Shown here in pieces: positions 1 through 7,801 of a DNA stretch of 39,264 nt. The notes under the pieces are model-generated. The model had not been told where the DNA came from and did no database searches. It worked only from the letters and a program-made list of their open reading frames with translations. A program made the translations under genes and the position numbers. Source of the stretch: Liquorilactobacillus mali KCTC 3596 = DSM 20444 (GTDB lineage Bacteria; Bacillota; Bacilli; Lactobacillales; Lactobacillaceae); contig NZ_BACP01000041.1 of assembly GCF_000260415.1 (NCBI RefSeq), positions 1 to 39,264 on the forward strand, written 5' to 3'. Each line of letters starts with the position of its first letter. Within the stretch, counting starts at the first letter, position 1.

Positions 1-345
1 TATTGCTAAGTCATCAACAACTTGGTTTCAATAATCAAATTAACTAATTAAACATTGGTTTAAACAAAGTTAACTGTTCCTAATAAGAATTAGTTAGCTT
101 TTTTGATGTGTTTTAAACATGTAAAAATATATAAAGAGTAGACTCTCAAAAGTATGCATTTACAAATACATTTTTTAAGAATACTACTTGTATGCCACCC
201 TTAAAAGCTCGTTATTATATTAGTTTTTCATTTGAAGTAATAGATAATAGACTTTATTTTAACATGATAAATAACGTTATAAAAAATTACATTCAAAATT
301 GACTTATTATAAAATATTTTTTACAAAAAGAGGGATTACTTAATA
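1..345. other. AT-rich gene-free stretch at the window edge
   Basis: No convincing coding sequence is seen. The left part holds a terminator-like hairpin (66-104) that probably ends a gene lying outside the window. The rest is very AT-rich and presumably contains the promoter of the small membrane protein that starts at 346, but no -35/-10 pair stands out clearly. Confidence 0.5.
66..104 (+). terminator. Probable rho-independent terminator of an upstream gene
   Basis: The arms AGTTAACT (68-75) and AGTTAGCT (92-99) pair over 8 bp with one G-U pair, an inner TTC/GAA pairing shortens the loop, and a run of Ts follows. It most likely ends a plus-strand gene located before the window. The stem is AT-rich, so strength is uncertain. 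Confidence 0.5.
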
Positions 346-657
346 ATGGAAAATATTTTTAGTAGTTGGTTAATAGAAGTTATAATTGGGATACTAGCGA
401 TAACTGTACTATCATTTTTTGCAGGGATAAAACCAATTAGTGAAGAGAAGGTGGAGGAACTGGAATTTTTAATTAGAACTAGATCAATCACATTTTCATG
501 GGTCGGGTTGATGTCGGTATTAGTTTTTTCAGTTTTTGATAACTTTTTTACCCCTAAGTTTGTTAGTGTTTCAAAATGGGATCCGTTATTTTACATTGGG
601 ATTAGTCTAATACTTTACTTTATTAGCTATGTCATCAACAAAAGGAAGTATTCATAA
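346..657 (+). CDS. Small membrane protein, three TM segments, unknown function
   Basis: This 103-residue protein has three hydrophobic stretches, about residues 8-27, 48-65 and 79-97, with a charged loop between the first two (around EEKVEELEFLIRTR). It ends in a basic tail (NKRKYS). The ATG is preceded by a purine-rich AGAGGGA at a good distance. It sits directly upstream of a small XRE regulator, with only two bases between its stop and that gene's TTG start, so the two are almost certainly co-transcribed. Such pairs of a small integral membrane protein and a short Cro/CI-type regulator are common in Firmicutes, but the job of the membrane partner is generally unknown. I do not recognise a specific family and assign no function. 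Confidence 0.75.
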   Translation: MENIFSSWLIEVIIGILAITVLSFFAGIKPISEEKVEELEFLIRTRSITFSWVGLMSVLVFSVFDNFFTPKFVSVSKWDPLFYIGISLILYFISYVINKRKYS

Positions 658-659
658 TT

Positions 660-851
660 TTGAAGAACAAAATATATGAACAGCGTGTATTGAGAAAGTG
701 GTCACAGCAAAAATTAGCGACGTTGTGCGGTGTTTCGAGACAAACAATAAATGCGCTTGAAAAGCAAAAATATTCTACTTCACTAGAATTAGCTTTTAAA
801 TTAGCTAATGTATTTAATACCACTGTTGACGCATTATTTTACCAAAACTAG
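660..851 (+). CDS. Small XRE-family (Cro/CI-type) HTH regulator
   Basis: This is a 63-residue stand-alone helix-turn-helix DNA-binding protein. Residues about 13-34 (WSQQKLATLCGVSRQTINALEK) form the classic XRE helix-turn-helix, with the Q-x3-A-x3-G-V-S-x2-T-I pattern, and the tail FNTTVDALFYQN is typical of the short regulators of this family. There is no extra sensor domain. The start is TTG at 660, chosen because it gives the usual family N-terminus (MKNKIYEQR) and because AGGAAG lies about 13 bases upstream inside the previous gene. It is translationally close to the upstream membrane protein, which suggests that the membrane protein and the regulator act together, for example in autoregulation. 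The target is unknown. Confidence 0.85.
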   Translation: MKNKIYEQRVLRKWSQQKLATLCGVSRQTINALEKQKYSTSLELAFKLANVFNTTVDALFYQN

Positions 852-926
852 CTAATATTTAGTGGTCATGATGTGACAAAAAAATGAAAGCCAGAGATCT
901 TTCAAACAATAAGAGGTGATCAAAAG

Positions 927-1223
927 ATGGATATGTTTTCAGTATTATTTTGGTGTATTGCCGTTATTGCTACGGTCTTACAATATATCTTTGGCTATTT
1001 TAATTTAAGAATTACAGGTTTTTTGATACCTCTATTATATAATGTCTTTCTAATTTTACTTTTTTTCAATGGAAAACACATCACTTTAGTAGCCGCAGTA
1101 GCCGTATTAGTTATACGAAACTTCTGGTTATTTGGCTATTTTGTTAGCGGGAAAAATAGACATGAAAAGAAGATAAGAGGGGAAATTGAAAGAATGAAGG
1201 CGAAAGATTTATCACGAAGATAA
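927..1223 (+). CDS. Small membrane protein with basic cytoplasmic tail, unknown function
   Basis: This 98-residue protein has about three hydrophobic segments: residues 4-24 (VLFWCIAVIATVLQYIF), 30-48, and 53-74. A strongly charged tail follows (KNRHEKKIRGEIERMKAKDLSRR). A strong ribosome binding site, AAGAGGTGA, sits 7-8 bases before the ATG. A 75-bp gap separates it from the XRE regulator, and it may belong to the same transcript. Positive charges at the C-terminus suggest that end is cytoplasmic. No family is recognised. The good Shine-Dalgarno sequence and the membrane-protein composition make it a real gene, but no function can be assigned. Confidence 0.65.
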   Translation: MDMFSVLFWCIAVIATVLQYIFGYFNLRITGFLIPLLYNVFLILLFFNGKHITLVAAVAVLVIRNFWLFGYFVSGKNRHEKKIRGEIERMKAKDLSRR

Positions 1224-1293
1224 GGATAATTTCCTGTATTTATCCCCTGTACTAAACTAAGTTAACTTTAAAATTAGAAAAAATTTATATCAA

Positions 1294-1335
1294 AAAGCCT
1301 GCCAATGTGATAATTGTGTTGCATTGGTAGGCTTT
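1294..1335 (-). terminator. Rho-independent terminator of the HxlR gene, possibly bidirectional
   Basis: The arms AAAGCCTGCCAATG (1294-1307) and CATTGGTAGGCTTT (1322-1335) form a 14-bp stem with a single G-U pair. Read on the minus strand the hairpin is followed by a T-run, which suits the HxlR gene ending at 1379. On the plus strand the tail is weaker (TTTCTG), but it may still serve the small membrane gene ending at 1223. Confidence 0.85.
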
Positions 1336-1378
1336 CTGCCATTTTAAGATTGAAAAGATAATAAAATAAGTCATTTGA

Positions 1379-1708
1379 TCATTGTAAGGGATGATTCTTG
1401 CCAAACTTGGTAATTTCATTCAGCAATGGAATTAGTTCTTTCCCTTTACTACTCAATGAATAAACGGTCTGTGGTGGGATAGTTTTAAAGTCATGGCGTT
1501 TAACTAAATCATCTTTTGCAAGTTCTTTTAATATTTGGCTCAATGTGTGAGGTGTAATCCCATTGATTGATCGTTGTAATTCGTTAAAGTGATAATCTTT
1601 GTGATGCAGATGGTCTAGAACAATAACTTTCCATTTACCGCCAATTAAAGCCATTGTGTTGGCTGAAGAACAGTTACACTGTACTAATTGTCGATATGTT
1701 TTTTGCAA
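1379..1708 (-). CDS. HxlR-family winged-helix transcriptional regulator
   Basis: This 109-residue protein is a MarR-like winged-helix regulator of the HxlR/YodB class. The family signature GGKWKVIVLDHL is at residues 23-34, followed by the recognition region around FNELQRSINGITPHTLSQILKEL and the wing (PPQTVYSLSSKGKEL). Two N-terminal cysteines, C11 and C13 in QCNCSS, lie at the place where YodB/HypR-type members carry a redox-sensing cysteine. The start is TTG at 1708, supported by AGAAGG 8 bases upstream. It is divergent from a short-chain dehydrogenase across a 279-bp region with a clear promoter, an arrangement typical of a regulator and its target oxidoreductase. Sensing of electrophiles or quinones is an inference from the family and the cysteines. 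Confidence 0.9.
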   Translation of the reverse strand: MQKTYRQLVQCNCSSANTMALIGGKWKVIVLDHLHHKDYHFNELQRSINGITPHTLSQILKELAKDDLVKRHDFKTIPPQTVYSLSSKGKELIPLLNEITKFGKNHPLQ

Positions 1709-1777
1709 TTTTAAAGCCTTCTTTCAGTATGTAAAGGTAGTATCAAATTAATCAGTACTGTCTATAATTTAACGCCT

Positions 1778-1806
1778 ATTGTAAAATGTACCTATTCAGT
1801 TGTCAA
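1778..1806 (-). promoter_or_regulatory. Promoter of the HxlR gene, flanked by an inverted repeat
   Basis: On the minus strand there is a perfect -35 TTGACA (plus positions 1801-1806), a 17-bp spacer and a -10 TACAAT (1778-1783). ACTGTC at 1757-1762 and its reverse complement GACAGT at 1808-1813 bracket this promoter and are candidate half-sites for autoregulation. A TATAAT on the plus strand at 1763-1768 could be the -10 of the divergent dehydrogenase gene, but it has no good -35. Confidence 0.7.
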
Positions 1807-1987
1807 CGACAGTAGTATAAAGAAGGAAAGTATAAATCTCAAAAAAATAATTAATATTTAGGAATTTGATTTTGTTATTCCTGCAACTAATTTATTTCTT
1901 TAAATGGAGGCTTTCAAAACTCAAATTAAGTAACTAAGAATAGAATTTATCAGCTATTTATAAAATTTAATTAAAAGAGGTAATAAA

Positions 1988-2764
1988 ATGACAAAAAACA
2001 AATATGACTTAGAAAACAAAGTAGTTTTATTAACAGGCGGTGGTAGTGGAATCGGTCGTGAAATTACCCAAAGCTTTTTAGAAAATGGTGCGAAAGTAGC
2101 TGTAGCTGGACGTCATTTGAAATCCTTACAAGAAACCATTCAAAACTATCAAGATGATCAAGCTGTAGCTCTTGTTGGGGATGTTTCCAAACCTGAAACA
2201 TCTAAAAACTTAGTTTATGAGGTTCAGAAAAAATTTGGAAGAATAGATATTGTTGTTAGCGATGCTGCGGCATATATTAGTGGTACGATTGATCAACTAA
2301 GTAATGATGATTGGGAAAAAGTTCGTCAAACTAATATTGATGCCTTCTTCTACTTGGCTACAGCTACTTATTCTGCATTAAAAGAAACTCAGGGAACGTT
2401 GATTGCAATTTCATCGGTTTCTGGTATATCAGGCGATTGGTCGCAGGCCATTTATAATGCAAGTAAACATGCCATTAACGGTTTTGTTCGTTCTTTGGCA
2501 TTAGATTGGGGTAAGGATAATATCAGAGTAAATGCAGTTGCTCCAGCATTTACGCTTACCAGAATGACAAGCGATGTGGCAACAAATAAAGATCAGTTAG
2601 CGCTGATAAACAGTCGAGTAGCATTAGGGAGACCAGGAACTCCTGAAGATATAGCCCCCGCGGTACTATTCTTAGCCACAGAAGATGCAAAATATATTAC
2701 GGGAACTATTTTGACTGTAGATGGGGGAACAAGTGCATCGACCGGGCAGCCAAACTTAAACTAA
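1988..2764 (+). CDS. Short-chain dehydrogenase/reductase (classical SDR)
   Basis: This 258-residue protein is a cytoplasmic NAD(P)H-dependent oxidoreductase of the classical SDR family, whose usual length is about 250. The cofactor-binding motif TGGGSGIG is at residues 16-23, an acidic D-V pair is at 65-66, and the catalytic triad is S143, Y156 and K160 in YNASK. The C-terminal ITGTILTVDGG is typical of the family. The conserved NNAG motif is altered to SDAAA (91-95), which is unusual. R42 after the second beta strand (AGRH) hints at NADP(H) preference, but this is inference. AAAAGAGG precedes the ATG. It is divergent from the HxlR regulator, which probably controls it, suggesting a role in detoxifying a reactive carbonyl or quinone. 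The substrate is not determinable from the sequence. Confidence 0.9.
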   Translation: MTKNKYDLENKVVLLTGGGSGIGREITQSFLENGAKVAVAGRHLKSLQETIQNYQDDQAVALVGDVSKPETSKNLVYEVQKKFGRIDIVVSDAAAYISGTIDQLSNDDWEKVRQTNIDAFFYLATATYSALKETQGTLIAISSVSGISGDWSQAIYNASKHAINGFVRSLALDWGKDNIRVNAVAPAFTLTRMTSDVATNKDQLALINSRVALGRPGTPEDIAPAVLFLATEDAKYITGTILTVDGGTSASTGQPNLN

Positions 2765-2963
2765 GATTACAAAGAGGTATAGCACATAGTGGTAAAATTT
2801 AACCTTTGAACTGGTCACTTACATGTGTGTGGTGTGTTAGAATCCGAATAAGGTTCGGTAAGAAGTTAAAGCTCTGGCTAGTGATTTTTTTGCAAAATTA
2901 CTATATTCAAAATCAACGGGTAACTACTTCTCTTAATACTTTTGCGAAACGGTGGGGGAAAAT

Positions 2964-3500
2964 ATGAAAATAACTTTAAAAATGCTTCAACGTGATGAAT
3001 TGTCAGATTTTTGGGATCTGGCATTTAGTAATCCAAATGCCGAATGGACTAAGTGGAATGGCCCGTATTTTCATGATAAATTACCAAAAAAAGCTGATTT
3101 TATAAGCAGTGATAAGAATAACTATTTAAATAATCCCTTTAGAAAAGTTATTTGGGTCGATGATCAAATGGTTGGAATGGTTTTTGCATATTATGAAGAT
3201 ACACCGTTAAATAAATGGTTAGATATAGGTATTAGTATTTATCAACATACAAAATGGAGACAGGGTATAGGTAAATTGGCCCTAACACAGTGGATTACTG
3301 AACTTTTTAACGAAGTTCAGCTTCCACATATTGGTTTAACTACATGGTCTGGAAATTACCGAATGCTGGCACTTTCGGAAAGTTTAGGTTTAAAAAAAGA
3401 GGCAGAAGTACGAAAGGTTCGCTACTGGCAAGGAAAGTATTGGGATTCCGTAAAGTATGGAGTTCTAAAAAGCGAGTGGATTCAGCTAATTAATTCATAA
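2964..3500 (+). CDS. GNAT-family N-acetyltransferase (RimJ/RimL-like)
   Basis: This is an acetyl-CoA-dependent N-acetyltransferase of about 178 residues. The acetyl-CoA pyrophosphate-binding motif is WRQGIGKLAL, followed by a family-typical second half (NYRMLALSESLGLKKEAEVRKVRYWQGKYWDSVKYGVL) seen in proteins that acetylate ribosomal or other protein N-termini or small amines. The reading frame is open from a GTG at 2952, but that GTG lies inside the ribosome binding site GGTGGGGG (2951-2958). The ATG at 2964, five bases after it, is therefore the better start. It stands alone between a dehydrogenase and a long gene-free region. The substrate is unknown. Confidence 0.85.
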   Translation: MKITLKMLQRDELSDFWDLAFSNPNAEWTKWNGPYFHDKLPKKADFISSDKNNYLNNPFRKVIWVDDQMVGMVFAYYEDTPLNKWLDIGISIYQHTKWRQGIGKLALTQWITELFNEVQLPHIGLTTWSGNYRMLALSESLGLKKEAEVRKVRYWQGKYWDSVKYGVLKSEWIQLINS

Positions 3501-3925
3501 GATCATGGTTGCCAAGATTGTTGTTAATTAAAGTATCGTTCTAAATTGGATTGATTTCTACCAAGCAGCCTAGTAAATTTATATCAAATTTGTTTTTCAT
3601 GGTTGCAAGATAAACTATTTGTTACAAACGTAGGTTAAAAAAAGAGCTTTTACAAAAGTTGTTAAGAATTGAAAATGTTTTTTTATGTGGTCATATACCT
3701 GATGTTATAGTATTGAGAAATTAAATATGGTTTTAAAAATAAATTATTACATTATGAATTAGCAACATTAAAGTTACCATATTAATGTACAACTCTAGAA
3801 ATTATATTTATCATAATTAACCGCCAGCATAACTGGTGGTTTTTTATTATTACGAGAAGAGCTAAATTATTCAAGAAATTTTTTAAAGAAAGAAAATAAA
3901 GCATATTAGTCCTTATAATTTTTAA
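3501..3925. other. Gene-free region with a plus-strand terminator; possible small RNA
   Basis: No convincing protein gene is present in these 425 bases. A clear terminator for the plus strand lies far downstream of the acetyltransferase gene (3819-3845). Between them is a weak promoter-like pair, TTGAAA (3669-3674) and CATATA (3692-3697) with 17-bp spacing, and an 8-bp inverted repeat, AATATGGT (3724-3731) with ACCATATT (3776-3783). A transcript of roughly 140 nt ending at the terminator is possible. A long 3' untranslated region is the simpler alternative. Confidence 0.3.
3819..3845 (+). terminator. Rho-independent terminator
   Basis: AACCGCCAG (3819-3827) pairs with CTGGTGGTT (3833-3841) around a 5-base loop, with one G-U pair, and is followed by a run of Ts. 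The orientation is plus-strand. The nearest plus-strand gene ends more than 300 bases upstream. Confidence 0.8.
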
Positions 3926-4672
3926 TTATTTTTTTGTTCTAACAACATAGGAGTCCATTAAAATTCGAGTCATGATTTGTAAAGGAAGCCTTGAGCGAAC
4001 CTCGTAATTAGGAAAATAAGTGGTTTCTGATTTAAAACCACAAAAAAGAAGATCAGAAAGTGCTGCAATTGATGAGCTAGGATTGGTTGTAAAAACAATT
4101 TTGGTGACTTCTTTTTTTTCCAATGTTTTTGCAGCTTCAATTAGTTCTGATGTTTCTCCATTTAATGAAATAAAGATTGCAACACAATTTTTTGATATTT
4201 TTTTTGCAACTGTCTTGATGATATTGGGGTCTGTTTGCAATTCGGCATATTTGTCGACTAGTTGTAACTTCATTTGTAACTCATGGCCAATAGATTCAGA
4301 TAAGCCACGTGCAAAAACGTATACCATCTTTGCATTTTTGATTTGATGCACAGTATCTTCAATTATATCGATTTCCAAATTTTTGAGAGTATTATTAAGC
4401 TCAGTTTCGTTTTTCATGATAACGGAACGAATCTCGCTATCTGCTTGCACTAAAATATTATATTTTGGTTCATTTTTTTGTGTACTTAATAATTCGTGGC
4501 GAAAAGCTGTATATCCAGAATAACCTTTTTTTTTCATAGTACGTACAATTGTTGCAGTAGAAACATTAGCGTATTCACTTAATTTTACAATTGATAGTTC
4601 ACTGATTTTATCAATATGGTTTTGAATTAAATTCCACAAATATTGTTCTGAACTACTTAATTTTTTACTCAT
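3926..4672 (-). CDS. RpiR-family transcriptional regulator with SIS domain
   Basis: This 248-residue DNA-binding protein combines an N-terminal RpiR-type helix-turn-helix (about residues 1-77) with a C-terminal SIS sugar-phosphate-binding domain (about 110-235). The HTH includes LSIVKLSEYANVSTATIVRTMKKKGYSGY, and the SIS domain includes VYVFARGLSESIG and FISLNGETSELIEAAKTL. Such proteins sense phosphosugars and control sugar operons. It is divergent from the ketose kinase-PTS-aldolase operon starting at 4819, so it is the likely local regulator, with a sugar phosphate of that pathway as effector. The ribosome binding site AAAAGGAGAAG precedes the ATG. The perfect palindrome in the shared intergenic region is a candidate binding site. 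Whether it activates or represses cannot be told. Confidence 0.9.
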   Translation of the reverse strand: MSKKLSSSEQYLWNLIQNHIDKISELSIVKLSEYANVSTATIVRTMKKKGYSGYTAFRHELLSTQKNEPKYNILVQADSEIRSVIMKNETELNNTLKNLEIDIIEDTVHQIKNAKMVYVFARGLSESIGHELQMKLQLVDKYAELQTDPNIIKTVAKKISKNCVAIFISLNGETSELIEAAKTLEKKEVTKIVFTTNPSSSIAALSDLLFCGFKSETTYFPNYEVRSRLPLQIMTRILMDSYVVRTKK

Positions 4673-4701
4673 ATTCTTCTTCTCCTTTTATTTATTAAAT
4701 T

Positions 4702-4758
4702 GTAAACGCTTTTCGTAATACAGCTTACCATAAACCAATTTTGAAAACATTTTCAAAA
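4702..4758. promoter_or_regulatory. Operator region between RpiR gene and ketose operon: palindrome and cre-like sites
   Basis: A perfect 9+9 palindrome around a two-base centre, TTTTGAAAACATTTTCAAAA, lies at 4739-4758. Its core TGAAAACATTTTCA also resembles a CcpA cre site except for A in place of G at the central CG. A second partial cre-like sequence, TGTAAACGCTTTTC, starts at 4701. A TTGAAA at 4741-4746 within the palindrome could be a -35 for the operon, so a protein bound there would affect transcription. Binding by RpiR or CcpA is inference. Confidence 0.55.
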
Positions 4759-4818
4759 AAATTTATTTAAAATAGAAAATGTAGGAAAGTGATTTAGCTG
4801 AAAAGGAGGAGAAGATAA

Positions 4819-5751
4819 TTGATTTATACTATAACGCTTAATCCAGCAATTGATCTTTTTATTGATACTGAAAGAATGGAACCTAATATGGTTAATCGTA
4901 CAAAAAAATATGATATTCAGGCTAATGGAAAGGGAATTAATGTATCTTTCATTTTGAAAAAACTAAATTTAATAAGTACAGCTTTGGGAGTTGGAAATGG
5001 ATTTACAGCTAAATATATTCAAGATGAATTACAAAAAGAAGGTATTTTGAGTTACTTTACTGAAAGCCAGGGAATAACCAGAATTAATGTTTTCGCAAGG
5101 GTTAATCAGGGGAAAAAAGAATATAAACTGGTAAATCCAGGACCAACAGTTAAAGTTGAACAACAGGAGGAACTATTACAATATTTAGTGATGATGTTAA
5201 AAAAAGATGATGTACTTTGTATTTCTGGTAGCTTTTCACAAGGAATAGATCCAGAAATTCTTACTAGATTTGCTAAAGTTGCAGCATCTAAAGATACTAA
5301 AGTTGTTATCGACACTAGTTATCCACAAGTAATGGACATTTTAGGTTATCATCCATGGATTCTTAAACCTAATGAGGATGAAATCAAAACTTGGTTTAAT
5401 ATATCTGAAACTTTGAATATCAGACAATTAGCAAAGTTGGGGCAAAGTTTAGTTGTGAAGGGAGCTCAAATAGTTCTAATTTCACTTGGTAACGCAGGGG
5501 CTTTGTTAGTTACAAAAAATAAGATACTTTACGGTAATGCACCTAAAATAGAAACTTTAAATACAGCGGGTGCAGGAGATTCAATGTTAGGGACTTTTAT
5601 AGGAAATATGGTCAAAAATGTTGACTTAAAAACTGCTTTAAAAAGAGCAATTGCCGCTGGAAGTGATGCAGCAAGGCGAGAATGGATTACAGATTTTTCT
5701 GCAGCTACTGAGTTAGAAAAAGAAATTCAAATAACGGACATAATTTTTTAA
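4819..5751 (+). CDS. PfkB-family ketose-phosphate kinase (1-phosphofructokinase / tagatose-phosphate kinase type)
   Basis: This is a 310-residue cytoplasmic ATP-dependent sugar-phosphate kinase of the FruK/LacC branch of the PfkB family. The N-terminal TITLNPAID is typical of that branch. NGKGINVS at residues 36-43 is the substrate-binding signature, and NTAGAGDS contains the GAGD motif at 251-254 with catalytic base D254. The start is TTG at 4819, preceded by a strong AAAGGAGG at about 10 bases. It is first in an operon with a fructose-family PTS and a LacD-type aldolase. In that setting it most likely makes a ketose-1,6-bisphosphate, tagatose-1,6-bisphosphate being the best guess, from the PTS product. 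It could equally be a plain 1-phosphofructokinase, since the sequence does not separate FruK, LacC and TagK. Confidence 0.9.
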   Translation: MIYTITLNPAIDLFIDTERMEPNMVNRTKKYDIQANGKGINVSFILKKLNLISTALGVGNGFTAKYIQDELQKEGILSYFTESQGITRINVFARVNQGKKEYKLVNPGPTVKVEQQEELLQYLVMMLKKDDVLCISGSFSQGIDPEILTRFAKVAASKDTKVVIDTSYPQVMDILGYHPWILKPNEDEIKTWFNISETLNIRQLAKLGQSLVVKGAQIVLISLGNAGALLVTKNKILYGNAPKIETLNTAGAGDSMLGTFIGNMVKNVDLKTALKRAIAAGSDAARREWITDFSAATELEKEIQITDIIF

Positions 5752-5813
5752 AGAAATACTTTGTAATGTAAACCTATGACCCTGTCAGTAAGAAATGAAA
5801 CGGAGGAATAATT

Positions 5814-7778
5814 ATGGTAAAGTATAAAATTATTGCGGCAACTGGTTGTGCTACCGGAATTGCGCACACTTACATGGCACAAGAGGCATTAGAACAAGCT
5901 GCTGCTAAAAGGGGTTTTTCAATCAAAGTTGAAACTCATGGACAAACGGGTGTTGAGAACAAATTATCATCTATCGATATTAGTACTGCTGAGGCTGTTA
6001 TCGTTGCTGCTGATATTGATGTCGATGCAGATCGCTTTGCTGGAAAACGAGTGGTAATTGTACCAGTTGCACGTGGAATTCGTGAACCAGACAAATTAAT
6101 TGAACGTGCATTGTCACAAGATACGCCTATCTATAAAGCAAATCAAGTGACAAAAACTTCATCAAATACAAATGTTTCACAAAATACAAGTGAAAGTATG
6201 ATTACAAAAATATACACTTCTTTGATGAATGGTGTTTCACACATGCTCCCGCTGGTAGTAGCTGGTGGAGTTTTGGTAGCTATCTCATTTTTCTGGGGTA
6301 TTTATTCGGCTGATCCAAAATCATCTCAGTATAATCATTTTGCTTATATGTTGAACACCATTGGAAGTACAACAATGAATTTGATGGTCCCTGTGCTTTG
6401 TGCATATATTGCAGAAGCTATCAGTAAGCGTTCAGGATTAATTGTTGGTTTTGCTACAGGTATGATTGCTTTTAATAATGGAACAGGTTTTTTAGGGGCA
6501 ATTGTTGGTGGTTATCTAGCGGGATATATTGTTAAAGCATTGCAGAGCCTTTTGAAACCGCTTCCCGAAAAAGAGTTTAGAGGTCTTAAAGCTATCTTTC
6601 TTTATCCAGTACTAGGTGTTTTTATTTCAGGATTAATCATGTGGTTTATTTCAACACCAATGAAAACAATTAATATTGGAATGATGGATTTCTTGAAAGG
6701 AATGCAAAATTCGGATCCCTTAATTTTAGGAATCATTGTTGGTTGTATGGCTGCTTCAGACTTCGGTGGACCAATCAATAAGGCAGCATATTTAACAGGA
6801 ACTGCTTTATTAGCACAAGGAAACTACTACTTTATGGCAGGTGTTTCAGCTGCCTGTATCGCCCCACCATTAGCTACTGGATTTGCTGTATTAATGAATC
6901 CAAAAGCGTATTCTAAAAATGAACGCAGCGCAGGATATGTTAATTTTTTACTGGGATCAACTCACATTACTGAGGGCGCTATTCCATTTGCTGCTAAAAA
7001 TCCATTATTAAATATTCCAGCATTTATGGTGGGAGCTTCAATTGCTGCTGTTCTATCCTATATGTCAAAAATTCAAGTACCTGCACCTCATGGTGGGTTT
7101 ATTGTTTTACCACTAGTAAACCATCCATTTCTCTGGGTTATTTATATAGTCATAGGAGCAATTGTTTCAGCAGCTTTATTAGCAATAATTGCAGGCCGCC
7201 AAGCAAAAAAACATGGTGGCGTTATTGAAGCTGGTGGGGGTATGGGAATGATTATCGGTGAAAATGATGATGTTGAGCCTGTTGTGAAACCTAACAAACA
7301 AATTCAAAATGAATTTACAAATGAAGTGAAAGATGATTGGAATAAAATTTTAAGTGAAGACAACATTTTTTTGAATGTTTCTTTTAAAAATCAACAAGAG
7401 GCTTTACGTTACTTATCTGAACAGGCGGCTAAACGTGGATTAACTAATTCGGCAGAAAATGTCTTTCAAAAGTACGTTCAACGAGAAAAAGAAGGATCCA
7501 CTGGTATGGAAAACGGAATTGCAATTCCACATGCTCAAGATAGCTCTGTTAAGAAGTCTAGTATGTTGATTGCTAAATTGAACAAGCCTGTTAGTTGGAA
7601 TACATTTGATGGGAAACCAGTAGATTTAATTATTTCATTTTTGATTCCTGAGCAAGATAACGGAGCACATTTGCGTTATTTGTCGAGTACTGCAAAGTTA
7701 TTAACGCATCAAGATTTCATTGACCAATTAAGAAATAGTAATAGCGGAAAAGAAATTGCGGCACTTTTTAATAAATAG
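5814..7778 (+). CDS. Fructose-family PTS permease, fused EIIB-EIIC-EIIA
   Basis: This is a 654-residue phosphotransferase transporter. EIIB (about 1-100) carries the phosphorylated C12 in TGCATGIAHTYMA. A polar linker leads to EIIC (about 130-470), a multi-pass membrane domain with FGGPINKAAY and ITEGAIPFAAKNP. A Gly-rich and charged linker leads to EIIA (about 505-650), whose active H573 lies in AIPHAQ. Fused fructose PTS proteins usually run A-B-C, so the B-C-A order is worth noting. Fructose-family PTS generally phosphorylate the incoming sugar at C1. With the adjacent PfkB kinase and LacD aldolase, the likely substrate is tagatose or a related ketose. AACGGAGGAA precedes the ATG. It is 62 bp after the kinase gene, in the same operon. 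Confidence 0.92.
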   Translation: MVKYKIIAATGCATGIAHTYMAQEALEQAAAKRGFSIKVETHGQTGVENKLSSIDISTAEAVIVAADIDVDADRFAGKRVVIVPVARGIREPDKLIERALSQDTPIYKANQVTKTSSNTNVSQNTSESMITKIYTSLMNGVSHMLPLVVAGGVLVAISFFWGIYSADPKSSQYNHFAYMLNTIGSTTMNLMVPVLCAYIAEAISKRSGLIVGFATGMIAFNNGTGFLGAIVGGYLAGYIVKALQSLLKPLPEKEFRGLKAIFLYPVLGVFISGLIMWFISTPMKTINIGMMDFLKGMQNSDPLILGIIVGCMAASDFGGPINKAAYLTGTALLAQGNYYFMAGVSAACIAPPLATGFAVLMNPKAYSKNERSAGYVNFLLGSTHITEGAIPFAAKNPLLNIPAFMVGASIAAVLSYMSKIQVPAPHGGFIVLPLVNHPFLWVIYIVIGAIVSAALLAIIAGRQAKKHGGVIEAGGGMGMIIGENDDVEPVVKPNKQIQNEFTNEVKDDWNKILSEDNIFLNVSFKNQQEALRYLSEQAAKRGLTNSAENVFQKYVQREKEGSTGMENGIAIPHAQDSSVKKSSMLIAKLNKPVSWNTFDGKPVDLIISFLIPEQDNGAHLRYLSSTAKLLTHQDFIDQLRNSNSGKEIAALFNK

Positions 7779-7801
7779 TAAATATAAAAGGGGACTTAAA
7801 A

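Noticed and set aside
2841-2900. Small hairpin CCGAA/TTCGG followed by a T-rich stretch
   Set aside because: The stem is only 5 bp and the T-run is about 30 bases away, so it is too weak to call a terminator.
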